Below, one piece after another: positions 7,942-16,209 of a DNA stretch of 33,375 nucleotides. The stretch is from NCBI GenBank assembly GCA_964244695.1, contig CAXTJZ010000011.1:1-33375 (forward strand), in the 5' to 3' direction. The stretch comes from BOG-908 sp964244695. Its GTDB lineage: Bacteria > Pseudomonadota > Alphaproteobacteria > Acetobacterales > Acetobacteraceae. The notes beneath the pieces are model-generated. The model did no database searches, had not been told where the DNA came from, and saw nothing but the letters and a program-made list of their open reading frames with translations. The translations under genes and the position numbers were made by a program. Numbering within the stretch: position 1 is the first letter of the stretch; every line of letters starts with the position of its first letter.

Positions 7942-9587
7942 TGGACGCAACAACAGGTGACCTGGCCTTCCTGCCCTTGGGCGGGACGGGCGAGATCGGC
8001 ATGAACCTCAACCTCTACCGCTGTGACGGACACTGGCTGGCCATCGATTGCGGCATTGGCTTCGGCGGCAACGAGTTGCCGGAAGCCGACGTGATCATGC
8101 CGGACCCCGCCTTCATCGCTGAGCGGCGGGACAAGCTGCTGGGCCTGGTGATCACCCATGCGCACGAGGACCACGTGGGCGCGGTGGCCCATTTGTGGCG
8201 CCAGCTGCGCTGTCCGGTCTACGCCACGCCGTTCACCGCCGCCGTGCTGCGCCGCAAGCTGACCGAGGCGCATCTCGTCCACGAGGTGAAGATTAACGTG
8301 ATCCCGCCTGGCGGCAGCTTCGAGCTCGGTCCGTTCAAGCTGCAGTTTCTGCGCGTGGCGCACTCCACGCCGGAGGCCCAGGGCCTGGCGATACGCACAC
8401 CGTACGGTACGATCGTGCACACGGGCGACTGGAAGCTGGACCCGCATCCGCTGGTCGGGCCGCCCACGGACGAGGCGGCGTTCTCCGCGTTGGGCGACGA
8501 GGGCGTGCTGGCCATGGTGTGCGACAGCACGAACGCGCTGGTGGAGGGCCATTCCGGCTCTGAAGGCGACGTGCGCCGCTCGCTCGCCACGCTGATCAAG
8601 TCCATCGAGGGCCGCATCGCTGTCACCTGCTTCGCCAGCAACGTGGCGCGGGTGGAGAGCGTGGCGATCGCCGCACGCGACGCCGGGCGCAGCGTGGCGC
8701 TGGTCGGGCGATCCCTGCGCAACCTGGAGACGGCGGCGCGCGAGTCCGGCTATCTGAGCACCATCCCGCAATTCGTCTCCGAAGACGGCGCCAACGACGT
8801 GCCGGACAACAACCTGCTGATCCTGATCACCGGCAGTCAGGGCGAGGCACGCAGCGCGCTGGCCCGCGTGGCGGCCGACACCCACCCGAGCATCGCGCTG
8901 GGCGAGGGTGACACGGTGATTTTCTCCAGCCGCATGATCCCCGGCAACGAAAAGGCGATCGGCGCCGTGCAGGACAATCTGGTACGCCGCGGCGTGCGCG
9001 TGATGACGGACGACGACCACATGGTCCATGTCAGCGGCCATCCGGCGCGCGACGAATTGCGCCGGCTCTACCGTCTTGTCCGTCCGCAATACAGCGTGCC
9101 CGTGCACGGCGAATGGCGTCATCTGACTGCGCACGCGTCGCTGGCGCAGGAGCTGGGCGCGACCCCGCTGATGCTGGAGAACGGCGACATCCTCTCGCTC
9201 TATCCTGGCCGCCCACAGGTGACCGACTCCGCCCCGGTTGGCCGGCTGGCGCTGGACGGCAACCGGGTGGTGCCGCTGCAAGGCGGGGTGATGGCGGCGC
9301 GCCGGCGCATGCTGTTCAACGGCGTGGTTGTGGGCAGCCTGGCGGTTGATGCGACAGGACGGGTGATGGGACGCGCGCGCGTGACCGCACCCGGCCTGTT
9401 CGAGCCGGAGGATCCGGAAACCGAACGGCTGAGCCGCGATTTCGGCGCCGCCGTGGCCGACTTGCCGGCGCCGCTTCGCCGTGACGACAGTGCGCTACAG
9501 GACGCAGCGCGTGCGGCGCTGCGCAAGATCGTCGGCCGAAAGCTGGGCAAGAAGCCGATGGTCGATGTCCACCTGCTTCGTGTATGA
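7941..9587 (+). CDS. rnj: Ribonuclease J
   Basis: RNase J is a beta-CASP metallo-beta-lactamase nuclease with 5'-3' exonuclease and endonuclease activity in mRNA decay and rRNA maturation. The 548-aa protein has the N-terminal GGTGEIGMN typical of RNase J, the zinc-binding HAHEDH (73-78), the later ligand region HTGDWKLD, the beta-CASP motif region around SGHPARDEL, and VPVHGEWRHL. The ATG at 7941 is preferred; the TTG one codon upstream (7938) is also in frame. It overlaps coaX by one base. Its presence matters here because structured 3' UTRs are abundant nearby. Confidence 0.95.
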   Translation: MDATTGDLAFLPLGGTGEIGMNLNLYRCDGHWLAIDCGIGFGGNELPEADVIMPDPAFIAERRDKLLGLVITHAHEDHVGAVAHLWRQLRCPVYATPFTAAVLRRKLTEAHLVHEVKINVIPPGGSFELGPFKLQFLRVAHSTPEAQGLAIRTPYGTIVHTGDWKLDPHPLVGPPTDEAAFSALGDEGVLAMVCDSTNALVEGHSGSEGDVRRSLATLIKSIEGRIAVTCFASNVARVESVAIAARDAGRSVALVGRSLRNLETAARESGYLSTIPQFVSEDGANDVPDNNLLILITGSQGEARSALARVAADTHPSIALGEGDTVIFSSRMIPGNEKAIGAVQDNLVRRGVRVMTDDDHMVHVSGHPARDELRRLYRLVRPQYSVPVHGEWRHLTAHASLAQELGATPLMLENGDILSLYPGRPQVTDSAPVGRLALDGNRVVPLQGGVMAARRRMLFNGVVVGSLAVDATGRVMGRARVTAPGLFEPEDPETERLSRDFGAAVADLPAPLRRDDSALQDAARAALRKIVGRKLGKKPMVDVHLLRV

Positions 9588-9596
9588 GCACCGCGC

Positions 9597-9875
9597 GTGA
9601 ACTGGTTCACCGCCGTCGTCGTCTATGTGCTGATCTGGTGGACGGCGCTGTTCGCCGTCTTGCCGCTCGGCACCAAGCCGGTGGCCGAGGCTGACCAGGA
9701 CACTGGCTGGCGCGGTGCGCCGGCACAGGCGCGCATCGGGCGCAAGGTGCTGATCACCACGGCGGTGTCTTTCGCAATCTGGTTGGTAGTGATGGGGCTG
9801 ATCGAAAGCGACTGGCTCAGCTTCCGGCACGGCATACTGAAAATGCCTGACGACTATACAACCAAGCCAGGCTAG
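9597..9875 (+). CDS. DUF1467 family small membrane protein
   Basis: This is a 92-aa protein with two predicted transmembrane helices (about residues 4-23 and 53-72) separated by a polar loop starting PLGTKPVAEAD. The sequence matches the DUF1467 family, which is found in alphaproteobacteria next to rnj or proS; the function is unknown. The GTG start lies 9 nt after the rnj stop, so it is probably co-transcribed. A strong terminator follows at 10033-10068. Confidence 0.85.
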   Translation: MNWFTAVVVYVLIWWTALFAVLPLGTKPVAEADQDTGWRGAPAQARIGRKVLITTAVSFAIWLVVMGLIESDWLSFRHGILKMPDDYTTKPG

Positions 9876-9944
9876 TGCCTAAAATGCACGCACAGCGTGT
9901 CTAGCACGTCCATTTTGCTGGAAAACAACACTAGATTTGTGTGG

Positions 9945-10068
9945 ACGTGGCGAGATCGGGGCTGAAATAATCACCGACAGGACGAGGGCTTTCCTCCTCC
10001 TGTCGTGTGACTGGCGTTTCCTCCCTAAACTTGGCCCTGCCGCCGCCGGTGTGCGGGGCCGTTTTTTT
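9945..10068 (+). ncRNA. Possible small RNA with exposed anti-Shine-Dalgarno motifs
   Basis: In the 485-bp gap before proS there is a hairpin at 9975-10005 (12 of 13 bp paired, 5-nt loop). A pyrimidine-rich single-stranded stretch (TTTCCTCCCT, about 10018-10027) follows, then an intrinsic terminator. CCTCCTCC also occurs in the hairpin's 3' arm. This layout resembles alphaproteobacterial trans-acting sRNAs with CCUCC motifs. No clear promoter was found, so the transcript could equally be the 3' end of the rnj-DUF1467 mRNA. Confidence 0.3.
10033..10068 (+). terminator. Intrinsic terminator
   Basis: GGCCCTGC (10033-10040) pairs with GCGGGGCC (10053-10060) including one T-G pair, and seven T residues follow (10062-10068). 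This is the clearest Rho-independent terminator in the window and would close the nuo-birA-coaX-rnj-DUF1467 transcript. Confidence 0.8.
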
Positions 10069-10180
10069 GGTAGCAGGACAGAAACGGCACGTCACCATTT
10101 ATTAACACTTTAGGCGTAATTTCTTGCGCAAAAACGTGCTGCGGCGCAGCATAGTTTCGGATGCGCCGCGTGAAACAACA

Positions 10181-10312
10181 AAGCGAGCAATCCTTTTCTG
10201 AAAAAAACCAACAAAAAACATCTACTCCATTACCGCGGGCTTTTCAGCCGGCCGCCGACAGGGAGCAAAAATTCTTGTTTCTTTTTTCAAAAAAGAAGGC
10301 CTTCCTTCCTTA
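10181..10312 (-). repeat. Paired-hairpin AT-rich element upstream of proS
   Basis: A diverged left arm (10181-10228) faces a well-kept right arm (10261-10312) over a 32-bp spacer. The right arm has the typical GGCCTTC outer sequence and T6-C-A6 palindrome. This is the one copy not adjacent to a stop codon: the nearest upstream stop is 306 bp away, with a terminator between. The best-preserved arm faces proS rather than the preceding gene. Confidence 0.8.
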
Positions 10313-10361
10313 ACTTCCAGGCTCGGGCTAGTTTGCGCGCCGATCGACTTTAGGACGCGCA

Positions 10362-11672
10362 ATGCGGCTCTCCCACAGTTTCGTGCCCACCCTGAAAGAA
10401 ACACCGGCCGAGGCGCAGATCGCTTCGCACCGGCTGATGCTGCGCGCCGGCCTTATTCGCCAGACCGCATCGGGCATCTACGCGTGGCTGCCCGCCGGCC
10501 TGCGCGTCCTGCGCAACATCGAGCGCATCGTGCGCGAGGAACAGGATGCGGCCGGCGCGCAGGAGATCCTTATGCCGACGCTGCAGACCGCCGATCTGTG
10601 GCGCGAAAGCGGCCGCTACGACGCGTACGGCCCGGAGATGCTGCGCATACGCGACCGGCACGAGCGCGACCTGCTGTACGGGCCGACGAACGAGGAGATG
10701 GTGACCGACCTAGCCCGCCACGCCATCAAATCATACCGCGAGCTGCCGCAGACGCTCTATCACATACAGTGGAAGTTCCGCGACGAGATGCGTCCGCGTT
10801 TCGGCGTGATGCGCGGCCGCGAGTTCCTGATGAAGGACGCGTATTCCTTCGATCTGGATTACGAAGGTGCGGTCAACACGTATCGCCGGATGATGCTTGC
10901 CTACATGCGCACGTTCCAGCGCCTGGGTGTGCGCGCGATCCCCATGCTGGCCGATACGGGGCCGATCGGCGGCGATCTCAGCCATGAGTTCATCGTGCTG
11001 GCGCCAACGGGTGAGAGCCAGGTGTTCTATGACGCGACATTGGAGCAACTCGATTACCTGAAGTCGGATTTTTCCTACGGCAAGCCGGCCGACCTGGCGG
11101 CGTTCCACGAGCTGATAAACTCGTATTACGCCGCCACGGAAGAAAAGCACGATTTGGCACGCTGGGCCGAGGTGGGCGCCTCGCAAAAGCGGGAAGGGCG
11201 CGGCATAGAGGTAGGCCAGATCTTCTATTTCGGCCGCAAATACAGCGATACGATGAAGTTCTCCGTGGCCGGGCCGGATGGCGGCACAATCGTGCCAGAG
11301 ATGGGCAGCTACGGCATCGGCGTCTCCCGCCTGGTAGGCGCCATCATCGAGGCTTCGCACGACGCGGCCGGTATCATCTGGCCGGCCAGCATAGCGCCAT
11401 TTCCGGCCTGCATCCTGAATCTTCGTGTCGGCGACGCAGCCTGTGACGCGATGTGTGAGGAGCTGTATTGCAAGTTCGGCGGCGTGGCGTCGCTGGACGA
11501 CCGCGACGAACGCGCAGGCGCCAAGTTCGCGGATGCCGATTTAATGGGCCATCCGTGGCAGATCATTGTGGGCCCGCGCAGCGCTGCCGCGGGCCGTGTG
11601 GAACTGAAGAACCGCGCCACCGGCGCGCGCGAGGAGCTTGCACTGGAGGACGCGCTCGCGCGGGTGCTCTAG
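10362..11672 (+). CDS. proS: Prolyl-tRNA synthetase, short alphaproteobacterial form
   Basis: ProRS charges tRNA-Pro. The 436-aa class II enzyme has motif 1 around AGLIRQTASGIYAWLPAG, the TNEE motif (109-112), motif 2 RDEMRPRFGVMRGREF (140-155) and motif 3 in MGSYGIGVSRLVGAII. E. coli-type ProRS is about 570 aa with an editing insertion; here the insertion is absent, as is usual in alphaproteobacteria, so Ala-tRNA-Pro editing would have to be done by a separate factor. The ATG is preceded by AGGACG. The stop lies 1 nt before the lolC start. Confidence 0.96.
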   Translation: MRLSHSFVPTLKETPAEAQIASHRLMLRAGLIRQTASGIYAWLPAGLRVLRNIERIVREEQDAAGAQEILMPTLQTADLWRESGRYDAYGPEMLRIRDRHERDLLYGPTNEEMVTDLARHAIKSYRELPQTLYHIQWKFRDEMRPRFGVMRGREFLMKDAYSFDLDYEGAVNTYRRMMLAYMRTFQRLGVRAIPMLADTGPIGGDLSHEFIVLAPTGESQVFYDATLEQLDYLKSDFSYGKPADLAAFHELINSYYAATEEKHDLARWAEVGASQKREGRGIEVGQIFYFGRKYSDTMKFSVAGPDGGTIVPEMGSYGIGVSRLVGAIIEASHDAAGIIWPASIAPFPACILNLRVGDAACDAMCEELYCKFGGVASLDDRDERAGAKFADADLMGHPWQIIVGPRSAAAGRVELKNRATGAREELALEDALARVL

Positions 11673-11673
11673 C

Positions 11674-12924
11674 ATGTTCGGTGCCTTCGAACGCGCGGTC
11701 GCCGGCCGCTACCTGCGCGCGCGGCGTGGCGAACGTTTCGTCTCCGTCATCGCGATCTTTTCGCTTATCGGCATAGCGCTTGGCGTGGCCACGCTGATCA
11801 TCGTCATGGCCGTGATGTCCGGCTTCAAGGATGACCTGCTTGGCCGCATACTCGGACTGCAAGGCCATCTGGACATCTACGGCAGCACGCCTGCGGGCAT
11901 CAGCGACTATGATCCGCTGGCCGCCAGGATAGCGGCATTGCCGGGCGTGGTATCGGCTACGCCGGTGATCGAAGGCCAGGTTCTGCTGACCGGTCCCAAC
12001 CAGAGCTCCGGCGGCATCGCGCGCGGCATCACGCAGGCCGATCTGCGGAAGCTGCCGTCTATCGCAGGCAACATACGGGCCGGATCGCTTGATGATTTTC
12101 ATGGCGACAACGCGATCGCCGTAGGTCAGGCGCTCGCCGACCGCTTCAACCTCGATGTTGGCTCGAAGATCACGCTCGTCTCGCCCGACGGTGCGGTGAC
12201 CGCGTTCGGCACCGTGCCGCGCGTGCGCGCCTACCGCGTGGTGGCCATTTTCCAGGCCGGCATGAACGAATACGACAGCACCTATACATTCCTGCCGCTG
12301 CAAGCCGCACAGATCTACTTTCAGAAACCCGATGCGGTGACGCAGATCGAGGTGATGGTGGCCGACCCGCAGCACGTCTCGGCCGTGACTCGCGAGGTGC
12401 GCGACGCGCTGCAAGGCCAGGGCCTGCGTATATTCGACTGGACCCAGAGCAACGACAGCTTCTTCGCCGCCGTCACGGTCGAGCAGAACGTGATGTTCCT
12501 GATCCTGACGCTGATTATTATCGTGGCCGCGTTCAACGTCGTCTCCTCGCTGATCATGATGGTGAAGGACAAGACGCGCGACATCGCCGTATTGCGCACG
12601 CTTGGCGCCGGCCGCTTCGCCATCATGCGCATATTCCTGATGTGCGGCGCTTTTGTCGGGATCACCGGCACGGTGGTGGGCACCGTAATAGGCGTGGTGT
12701 TCTGCCTGAACATCGAGCGCATACGCCAGGCTTTGCAAAGCCTCACCGGAACTACGCTGTTCGATCCGACCGTGTATTACCTTGAGCACCTGCCAGCGAA
12801 GCTGGACATCGTCACCGTCACCCAGGTGGTGCTTATGGCGCTCGTGCTGTCCCTGCTCGCCACGCTTTACCCAAGCTGGCGCGCGGCCAGAACAGACCCT
12901 GTCGAAGCCTTGCGCCATGAGTGA
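11674..12924 (+). CDS. lolC: Lipoprotein-releasing ABC transporter permease (LolC/LolE family)
   Basis: This permease extracts outer-membrane lipoproteins from the inner membrane and hands them to LolA. The 416-aa protein has the expected layout: a cytoplasmic start (FERAVAGRYLRARRGERFVS), a first membrane helix at about 23-47, a large periplasmic domain, then three C-terminal helices starting near residue 270 with the FtsX/MacB-type fold. It ends with the PSWRAARTDPVEALRHE tail that contacts the ATPase. The start at 11674 is 1 nt past the proS stop. It overlaps lolD by 8 nt. A single permease gene suggests a homodimer, as in other alphaproteobacteria. Confidence 0.93.
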   Translation: MFGAFERAVAGRYLRARRGERFVSVIAIFSLIGIALGVATLIIVMAVMSGFKDDLLGRILGLQGHLDIYGSTPAGISDYDPLAARIAALPGVVSATPVIEGQVLLTGPNQSSGGIARGITQADLRKLPSIAGNIRAGSLDDFHGDNAIAVGQALADRFNLDVGSKITLVSPDGAVTAFGTVPRVRAYRVVAIFQAGMNEYDSTYTFLPLQAAQIYFQKPDAVTQIEVMVADPQHVSAVTREVRDALQGQGLRIFDWTQSNDSFFAAVTVEQNVMFLILTLIIIVAAFNVVSSLIMMVKDKTRDIAVLRTLGAGRFAIMRIFLMCGAFVGITGTVVGTVIGVVFCLNIERIRQALQSLTGTTLFDPTVYYLEHLPAKLDIVTVTQVVLMALVLSLLATLYPSWRAARTDPVEALRHE

Positions 12925-13594
12925 CCCGTTGGAACTACGCGCCGTCGGGCGCACCTACAAAAGCGGTGCCGGCGACCTGCCCATATTGCGCGGCGCCGAC
13001 CTGACTTTGCACGGCGGTGAGATCGTGGCCCTCGTCGCACCCTCAGGCACCGGCAAATCCACCCTGCTGCACCTTGCAGGCTTGCTCGAGCGTCCCGACT
13101 CTGGCGCCGTGTTTGTGGACGGCCTGGATGCAGGCGGCCTGAGCGACGCCGCGCGAACTCAGATCCGGCGCGACCGTATCGGCTTCGTCTACCAGTTCCA
13201 CCACCTTCTCGCCGAGTTTTCCGCCCTGGAAAACGTGACCCTGCCGCAGATGATCGGCGGCACGTCCAAACGGGTGGCCCGCGACCGCGCCCAGGAACTG
13301 CTGTCCGCGTTCGGCCTGGCACCGCGCGCGGCGCAATTGCCGGGCAAGCTGTCCGGTGGCGAGCAGCAGCGTGTGGCAATCGCGCGCGCTTTGGCCAACA
13401 GACCCGCCGTGCTGCTTGCCGACGAGCCGACCGGCAACCTGGATGCCGGGACGGCGGATGTGGTGTTCGCCGAGCTGCTGCGCATCGTTCGCGGGCAGGG
13501 CGTGGCGGCGTTGATCGCCACGCATAATGCGGAGTTGGCGTCCCGCATGGATCGGGTTGTGACGCTGCGGGACGGAAAGGTGGAAAGCAAGTAA
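12917..13594 (+). CDS. lolD: Lipoprotein-releasing system ATP-binding protein
   Basis: LolD is the ATPase of the lipoprotein exporter. The 225-aa protein has Walker A APSGTGKST (41-49; the first residue is Ala rather than the usual Gly), a Q-loop in FVYQFHHLL, the signature LSGGEQQRVAIARAL (from 145), Walker B VLLADEPTGNLD (165-176) and the H-loop ATHNAEL. The ATG at 12917 overlaps the end of lolC. The last codons (GAA AGC AAG TAA) look like the purine-rich edge of the hairpin element, which has left a decayed trace after the stop. Confidence 0.94.
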   Translation: MSDPLELRAVGRTYKSGAGDLPILRGADLTLHGGEIVALVAPSGTGKSTLLHLAGLLERPDSGAVFVDGLDAGGLSDAARTQIRRDRIGFVYQFHHLLAEFSALENVTLPQMIGGTSKRVARDRAQELLSAFGLAPRAAQLPGKLSGGEQQRVAIARALANRPAVLLADEPTGNLDAGTADVVFAELLRIVRGQGVAALIATHNAELASRMDRVVTLRDGKVESK

Positions 13595-13640
13595 GCGGTC
13601 TTCGCTCAAAAGAGGAGAAAAAGCCGGATGGTGCTGCGTG
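13584..13640 (+). repeat. Decayed half of a paired-hairpin element after lolD
   Basis: GAAAGCAAGTAAGCGGTCTTC at the lolD stop closely resembles the galE stop region (GAAGGCAAGTAAGC then CCTTC). It is followed by a purine-rich run (AGAGGAGAAAAAG) where intact copies have the A-rich half of the palindrome. No convincing second arm is seen. I treat it as a weak remnant supported mainly by its position and by the stop-proximal motif. Confidence 0.35.
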
Positions 13641-13787
13641 TAAGGCGGTTTCGCGGTGTTTCGGCTTCTTGGCCGACGCTGTTCTCCCCCCGGTCGCAGC
13701 GGCACGTAAACTCACGCGTTAACCTAAACCAGGCAACGCCGGCATCTTTGAAACGTCATGGTGCGGTGCGATAACGAGGCGGGAAAC

Positions 13788-14777
13788 ATGGGACGCTATC
13801 TGGTCACCGGCGGCGCCGGCTATGTCGGCAGCCATGTCGTGCTCGCCTTGCTGGACGGCGGCCACCAGGTCACCGTATATGACAATTTTCGCCAGGGCCA
13901 CAGCGAAGCCGTCCTGCCGCCCGCCACCCTGATACAAGCCGATCTCGCTGACCGCGCGACCCTGGACCGCACGCTGGCTGACGGCCCCTGGGATGCGGTT
14001 TTCCATTTCGCCGCCCTGTCCTTGGTCGGCGAGAGCATGCAGCGCCCGTTCTTCTACCTCGCGGAGAACGCCGGGCTTGGCATCGGCCTGATCGAATCCT
14101 GCGTAAGCCACGGCGTCACCAAATTCGTGCTGTCCTCCACGGCAAACCTCTTCGGCAATCCGCAGCGCATACCCATCGACGAGGCCGAGCAGATCGAACC
14201 CGGCTCGCCCTATGGCGAGAGCAAGCTGATGCTGGAACGCACACTTTTCTGGGCGGACCGCATACACGGCCTGCGATCAGCCTGCCTGCGCTACTTCAAC
14301 GCCGCCGGCGCAGACCCGCAGGGCCGCCTCGGCGAGGACCACAACCCAGAGACGCACCTTATCCCGCTCGTCATAGACGCCGCTTTGGGCCGCCGGAAAG
14401 AGATCGCCGTTTTCGGCCAAGACTACCCGACGCCGGACGGCACCTGCATACGCGACTACATTCACGTGACCGACTTGGCGCAGGCCCATCTGCGCGCGCT
14501 GGAAGCGCTGGACCACCGCTCCGTCACCTACAACCTCGGCAACGGGGCCGGCCATTCCGTCATGGACGTGATACGCACGGTGGAGCAGGTGAGTGGCCGT
14601 GCGGTGCCGGTCCGGGTGACGGACCGGCGCGCAGGCGATCCGGCCGTGCTGGTGGCAGGGTCCGATCTGTTACGGCGTGAGACGGGGTGGGCGCCGCGAT
14701 ATGATGCACTGCCGACGATCGTGGCGCATGCTTTGGCTTGGCGGGAGGCGCACGCGGGCGGGTATGAAGGCAAGTAA
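13788..14777 (+). CDS. galE: UDP-glucose 4-epimerase
   Basis: GalE interconverts UDP-glucose and UDP-galactose, supplying galactose for envelope polysaccharide. The 329-aa short-chain dehydrogenase-type protein has the NAD loop TGGAGYVGS (7-15), the SST segment (116-118) and the catalytic Tyr142/Lys146 in PYGESK. The substrate-binding region includes RYFNAAGADPQG and the C-terminal half has the RRAGDPAVLVA motif. The ATG at 13788 is chosen because GAGGCGGGAA lies just upstream; an in-frame start at 13758 is also open. The stop lies in the edge of a half hairpin element, and the GT9 gene overlaps the end by 14 nt. Confidence 0.93.
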   Translation: MGRYLVTGGAGYVGSHVVLALLDGGHQVTVYDNFRQGHSEAVLPPATLIQADLADRATLDRTLADGPWDAVFHFAALSLVGESMQRPFFYLAENAGLGIGLIESCVSHGVTKFVLSSTANLFGNPQRIPIDEAEQIEPGSPYGESKLMLERTLFWADRIHGLRSACLRYFNAAGADPQGRLGEDHNPETHLIPLVIDAALGRRKEIAVFGQDYPTPDGTCIRDYIHVTDLAQAHLRALEALDHRSVTYNLGNGAGHSVMDVIRTVEQVSGRAVPVRVTDRRAGDPAVLVAGSDLLRRETGWAPRYDALPTIVAHALAWREAHAGGYEGK

Positions 14778-15765
14778 GCAAGGCCTTCTTTTCTTGCTAG
14801 TTTTTCAGCCACGCCCCGGCCTGGGTGACCTGATCTGGCACCTCCCCATCATACGCGCGATCGCGCAGCAGAGCGGCCCCGTCACCCTGGTCACCAAGCC
14901 AAGCACCCAAGCCGACGCGCTGCTGACGAACGATCCTGATATCGCAAAAATAGTCTGGTTCGACCGCAATCCGCGAGAGGGCAGGGGCTATCACGACGGC
15001 GCGCTTGGTTTCGCGCGCCTAGTCGCCACGCTGCGCGCAACGCGGGCCGAAGCGGGCGTGCTGCTGCATCATGGTGCATCGCTGGCGGCCGCCCTACGCC
15101 TGGCCGGCATCCCTCAGCGCTATGGTTATGGCTACACGGCCGGCCAGCGTTGGTGGCTAAACAGCGGACCGTTTCTGCAAGGGCCGATCCGCTTTGCCGA
15201 AGCATTCGATCAGGCCAGCGCCTACGCGTCGGCGCTGGGCTTCACCGATCTCCCCGAGCCTTCGGTGCGAACGGACGCGGTGGCGCGGCAGCGCGTGCTG
15301 GCGCGGCTGCAGCATCTGCCACGCCCGTTCCTGGCACTTGGCATAGGTGCCCACGGCGGCAAGCGGCAATGGGGCGCTGAACGCTTCGCGGCCCTGGTCA
15401 CGCTGTGGCTGCAGGCCAACGGAGGCACTGTTCTGCTGCTTGTAGCCGCCAATGAAGCCGGGCTGGCAAATCAGGTTACGGTGGAGATGCCGCCAGGACG
15501 CGTCCATGCGGTTATCGGCTGGACGCTGCCGGATGTGGCGGCACTTCTCGCCGAAGCGGATGATTTTGTGGGCAACGACAGCGGACTGATGAACCTGAGG
15601 GCTGCTTGCGGCCGGCGGGCCTTCGGCCTGTTCGGCGCCTCCGGTCCGTTGCGACACAGCAGGCTTATCGTGCCAATCGTCCCGCCCGCCGGCCCGCGGG
15701 CCGGCATGGACGCCATCACCGTGCACAGCGTGTACGATACGCTCCGGTCAGGCGGTCAGGGCTAG
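14764..15765 (+). CDS. Glycosyltransferase family 9 (heptosyltransferase-like)
   Basis: GT9 enzymes add heptose or related sugars to the lipopolysaccharide core. The protein is 333 aa from ATG 14764. It shows the N-terminal donor-site pattern QPRPGLGDLIWHLPIIRA, a central linker, and a C-terminal GT-B motif NDSGLMNLRAACGRRAFGLFG (split here as NDSGLMNLRA and ACGRRAFGLFG). The gene overlaps galE by 14 nt, pointing to a joint role in surface glycan synthesis. The start codon and the first dozen residues (MKASKQGLLFLLV) come from the half hairpin element spanning 14769-14806. The sugar specificity cannot be read from the sequence. Confidence 0.85.
   Translation: MKASKQGLLFLLVFQPRPGLGDLIWHLPIIRAIAQQSGPVTLVTKPSTQADALLTNDPDIAKIVWFDRNPREGRGYHDGALGFARLVATLRATRAEAGVLLHHGASLAAALRLAGIPQRYGYGYTAGQRWWLNSGPFLQGPIRFAEAFDQASAYASALGFTDLPEPSVRTDAVARQRVLARLQHLPRPFLALGIGAHGGKRQWGAERFAALVTLWLQANGGTVLLLVAANEAGLANQVTVEMPPGRVHAVIGWTLPDVAALLAEADDFVGNDSGLMNLRAACGRRAFGLFGASGPLRHSRLIVPIVPPAGPRAGMDAITVHSVYDTLRSGGQG
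14769..14806 (+). repeat. Half copy of the paired-hairpin element at the galE stop / GT9 start
   Basis: GGCAAGTAAGCAAGGCCTTC then TTTTCTTGC follows the stop-proximal arm of the family and then departs from it. No second arm exists. The galE TAA is inside the element's purine lead and the GT9 reading frame runs through it. Confidence 0.65.
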
Positions 15766-16043
15766 GCCCAACGGCCAGCCACCCAGACGTTACCTGGGTT
15801 CCAATGGCCAGGAACCCAGCGGTGATACGCCGCGAGGTGTTTCACGTAACGCCCGGGAATCCAGACGTAGCTGCCATCTTTCCAGTGCCAGCCGCCAGGT
15901 TGCCATACTACGCGAGACTTGGGGGGAGGCGGCACGGCTTCCACTTGCGGCGCTGGCACAGGTGACGGCGGAGCCGGTTCCGGCGCCGCAACGCAGCCAG
16001 CCAGACCCATGCAAAAGGCAAATGCTGTCAGGTTCAAACGCAT
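15762..16043 (-). CDS. Small YXWGXW-repeat lipoprotein
   Basis: The 93-aa protein begins MRLNLTAFAFCMGLAGC, a lipoprotein signal with the lipobox LAGC and Cys17 as the modified residue. A Pro/Ala/Val-rich linker (PEPAPPSPVPAPQVEAVPPP) follows, then aromatic repeats: PGGWHWKDGSYVWIPGRY, HRWVPGHW and VWVAGRW. These match the YXWGXW repeat found in many proteobacterial envelope lipoproteins of unknown function. The ATG at 16043 is chosen because it places the signal peptide correctly; the frame is open further upstream to 16178. It meets the GT9 gene tail to tail with a 4-nt overlap. Confidence 0.75.
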   Translation of the reverse strand: MRLNLTAFAFCMGLAGCVAAPEPAPPSPVPAPQVEAVPPPPKSRVVWQPGGWHWKDGSYVWIPGRYVKHLAAYHRWVPGHWNPGNVWVAGRWA

Positions 16044-16209
16044 GCTGGTTTCCGGAGAAAGATTTCCAGCCGGAATACCGCGCGCGACGTATTGCCCGCA
16101 ATGACCGAAATAATAACGACAAAAGAAGATGCCGCGTTCGGCGAACGCAGGATCTTTCGGCCGTCTAGATTCCGCCATGGCTGACGGTCAGCCGTTCAGG
16201 CAGGCGGCA

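Noticed and set aside
7617..9281. A 554-codon minus-strand frame opposite coaX and rnj
   Set aside because: It is a shadow of GC-rich coding sequence on the other strand, with no family resemblance.
11563..12954. A 463-codon minus-strand frame opposite lolC
   Set aside because: Same reason: it is a shadow frame over a recognised permease gene.
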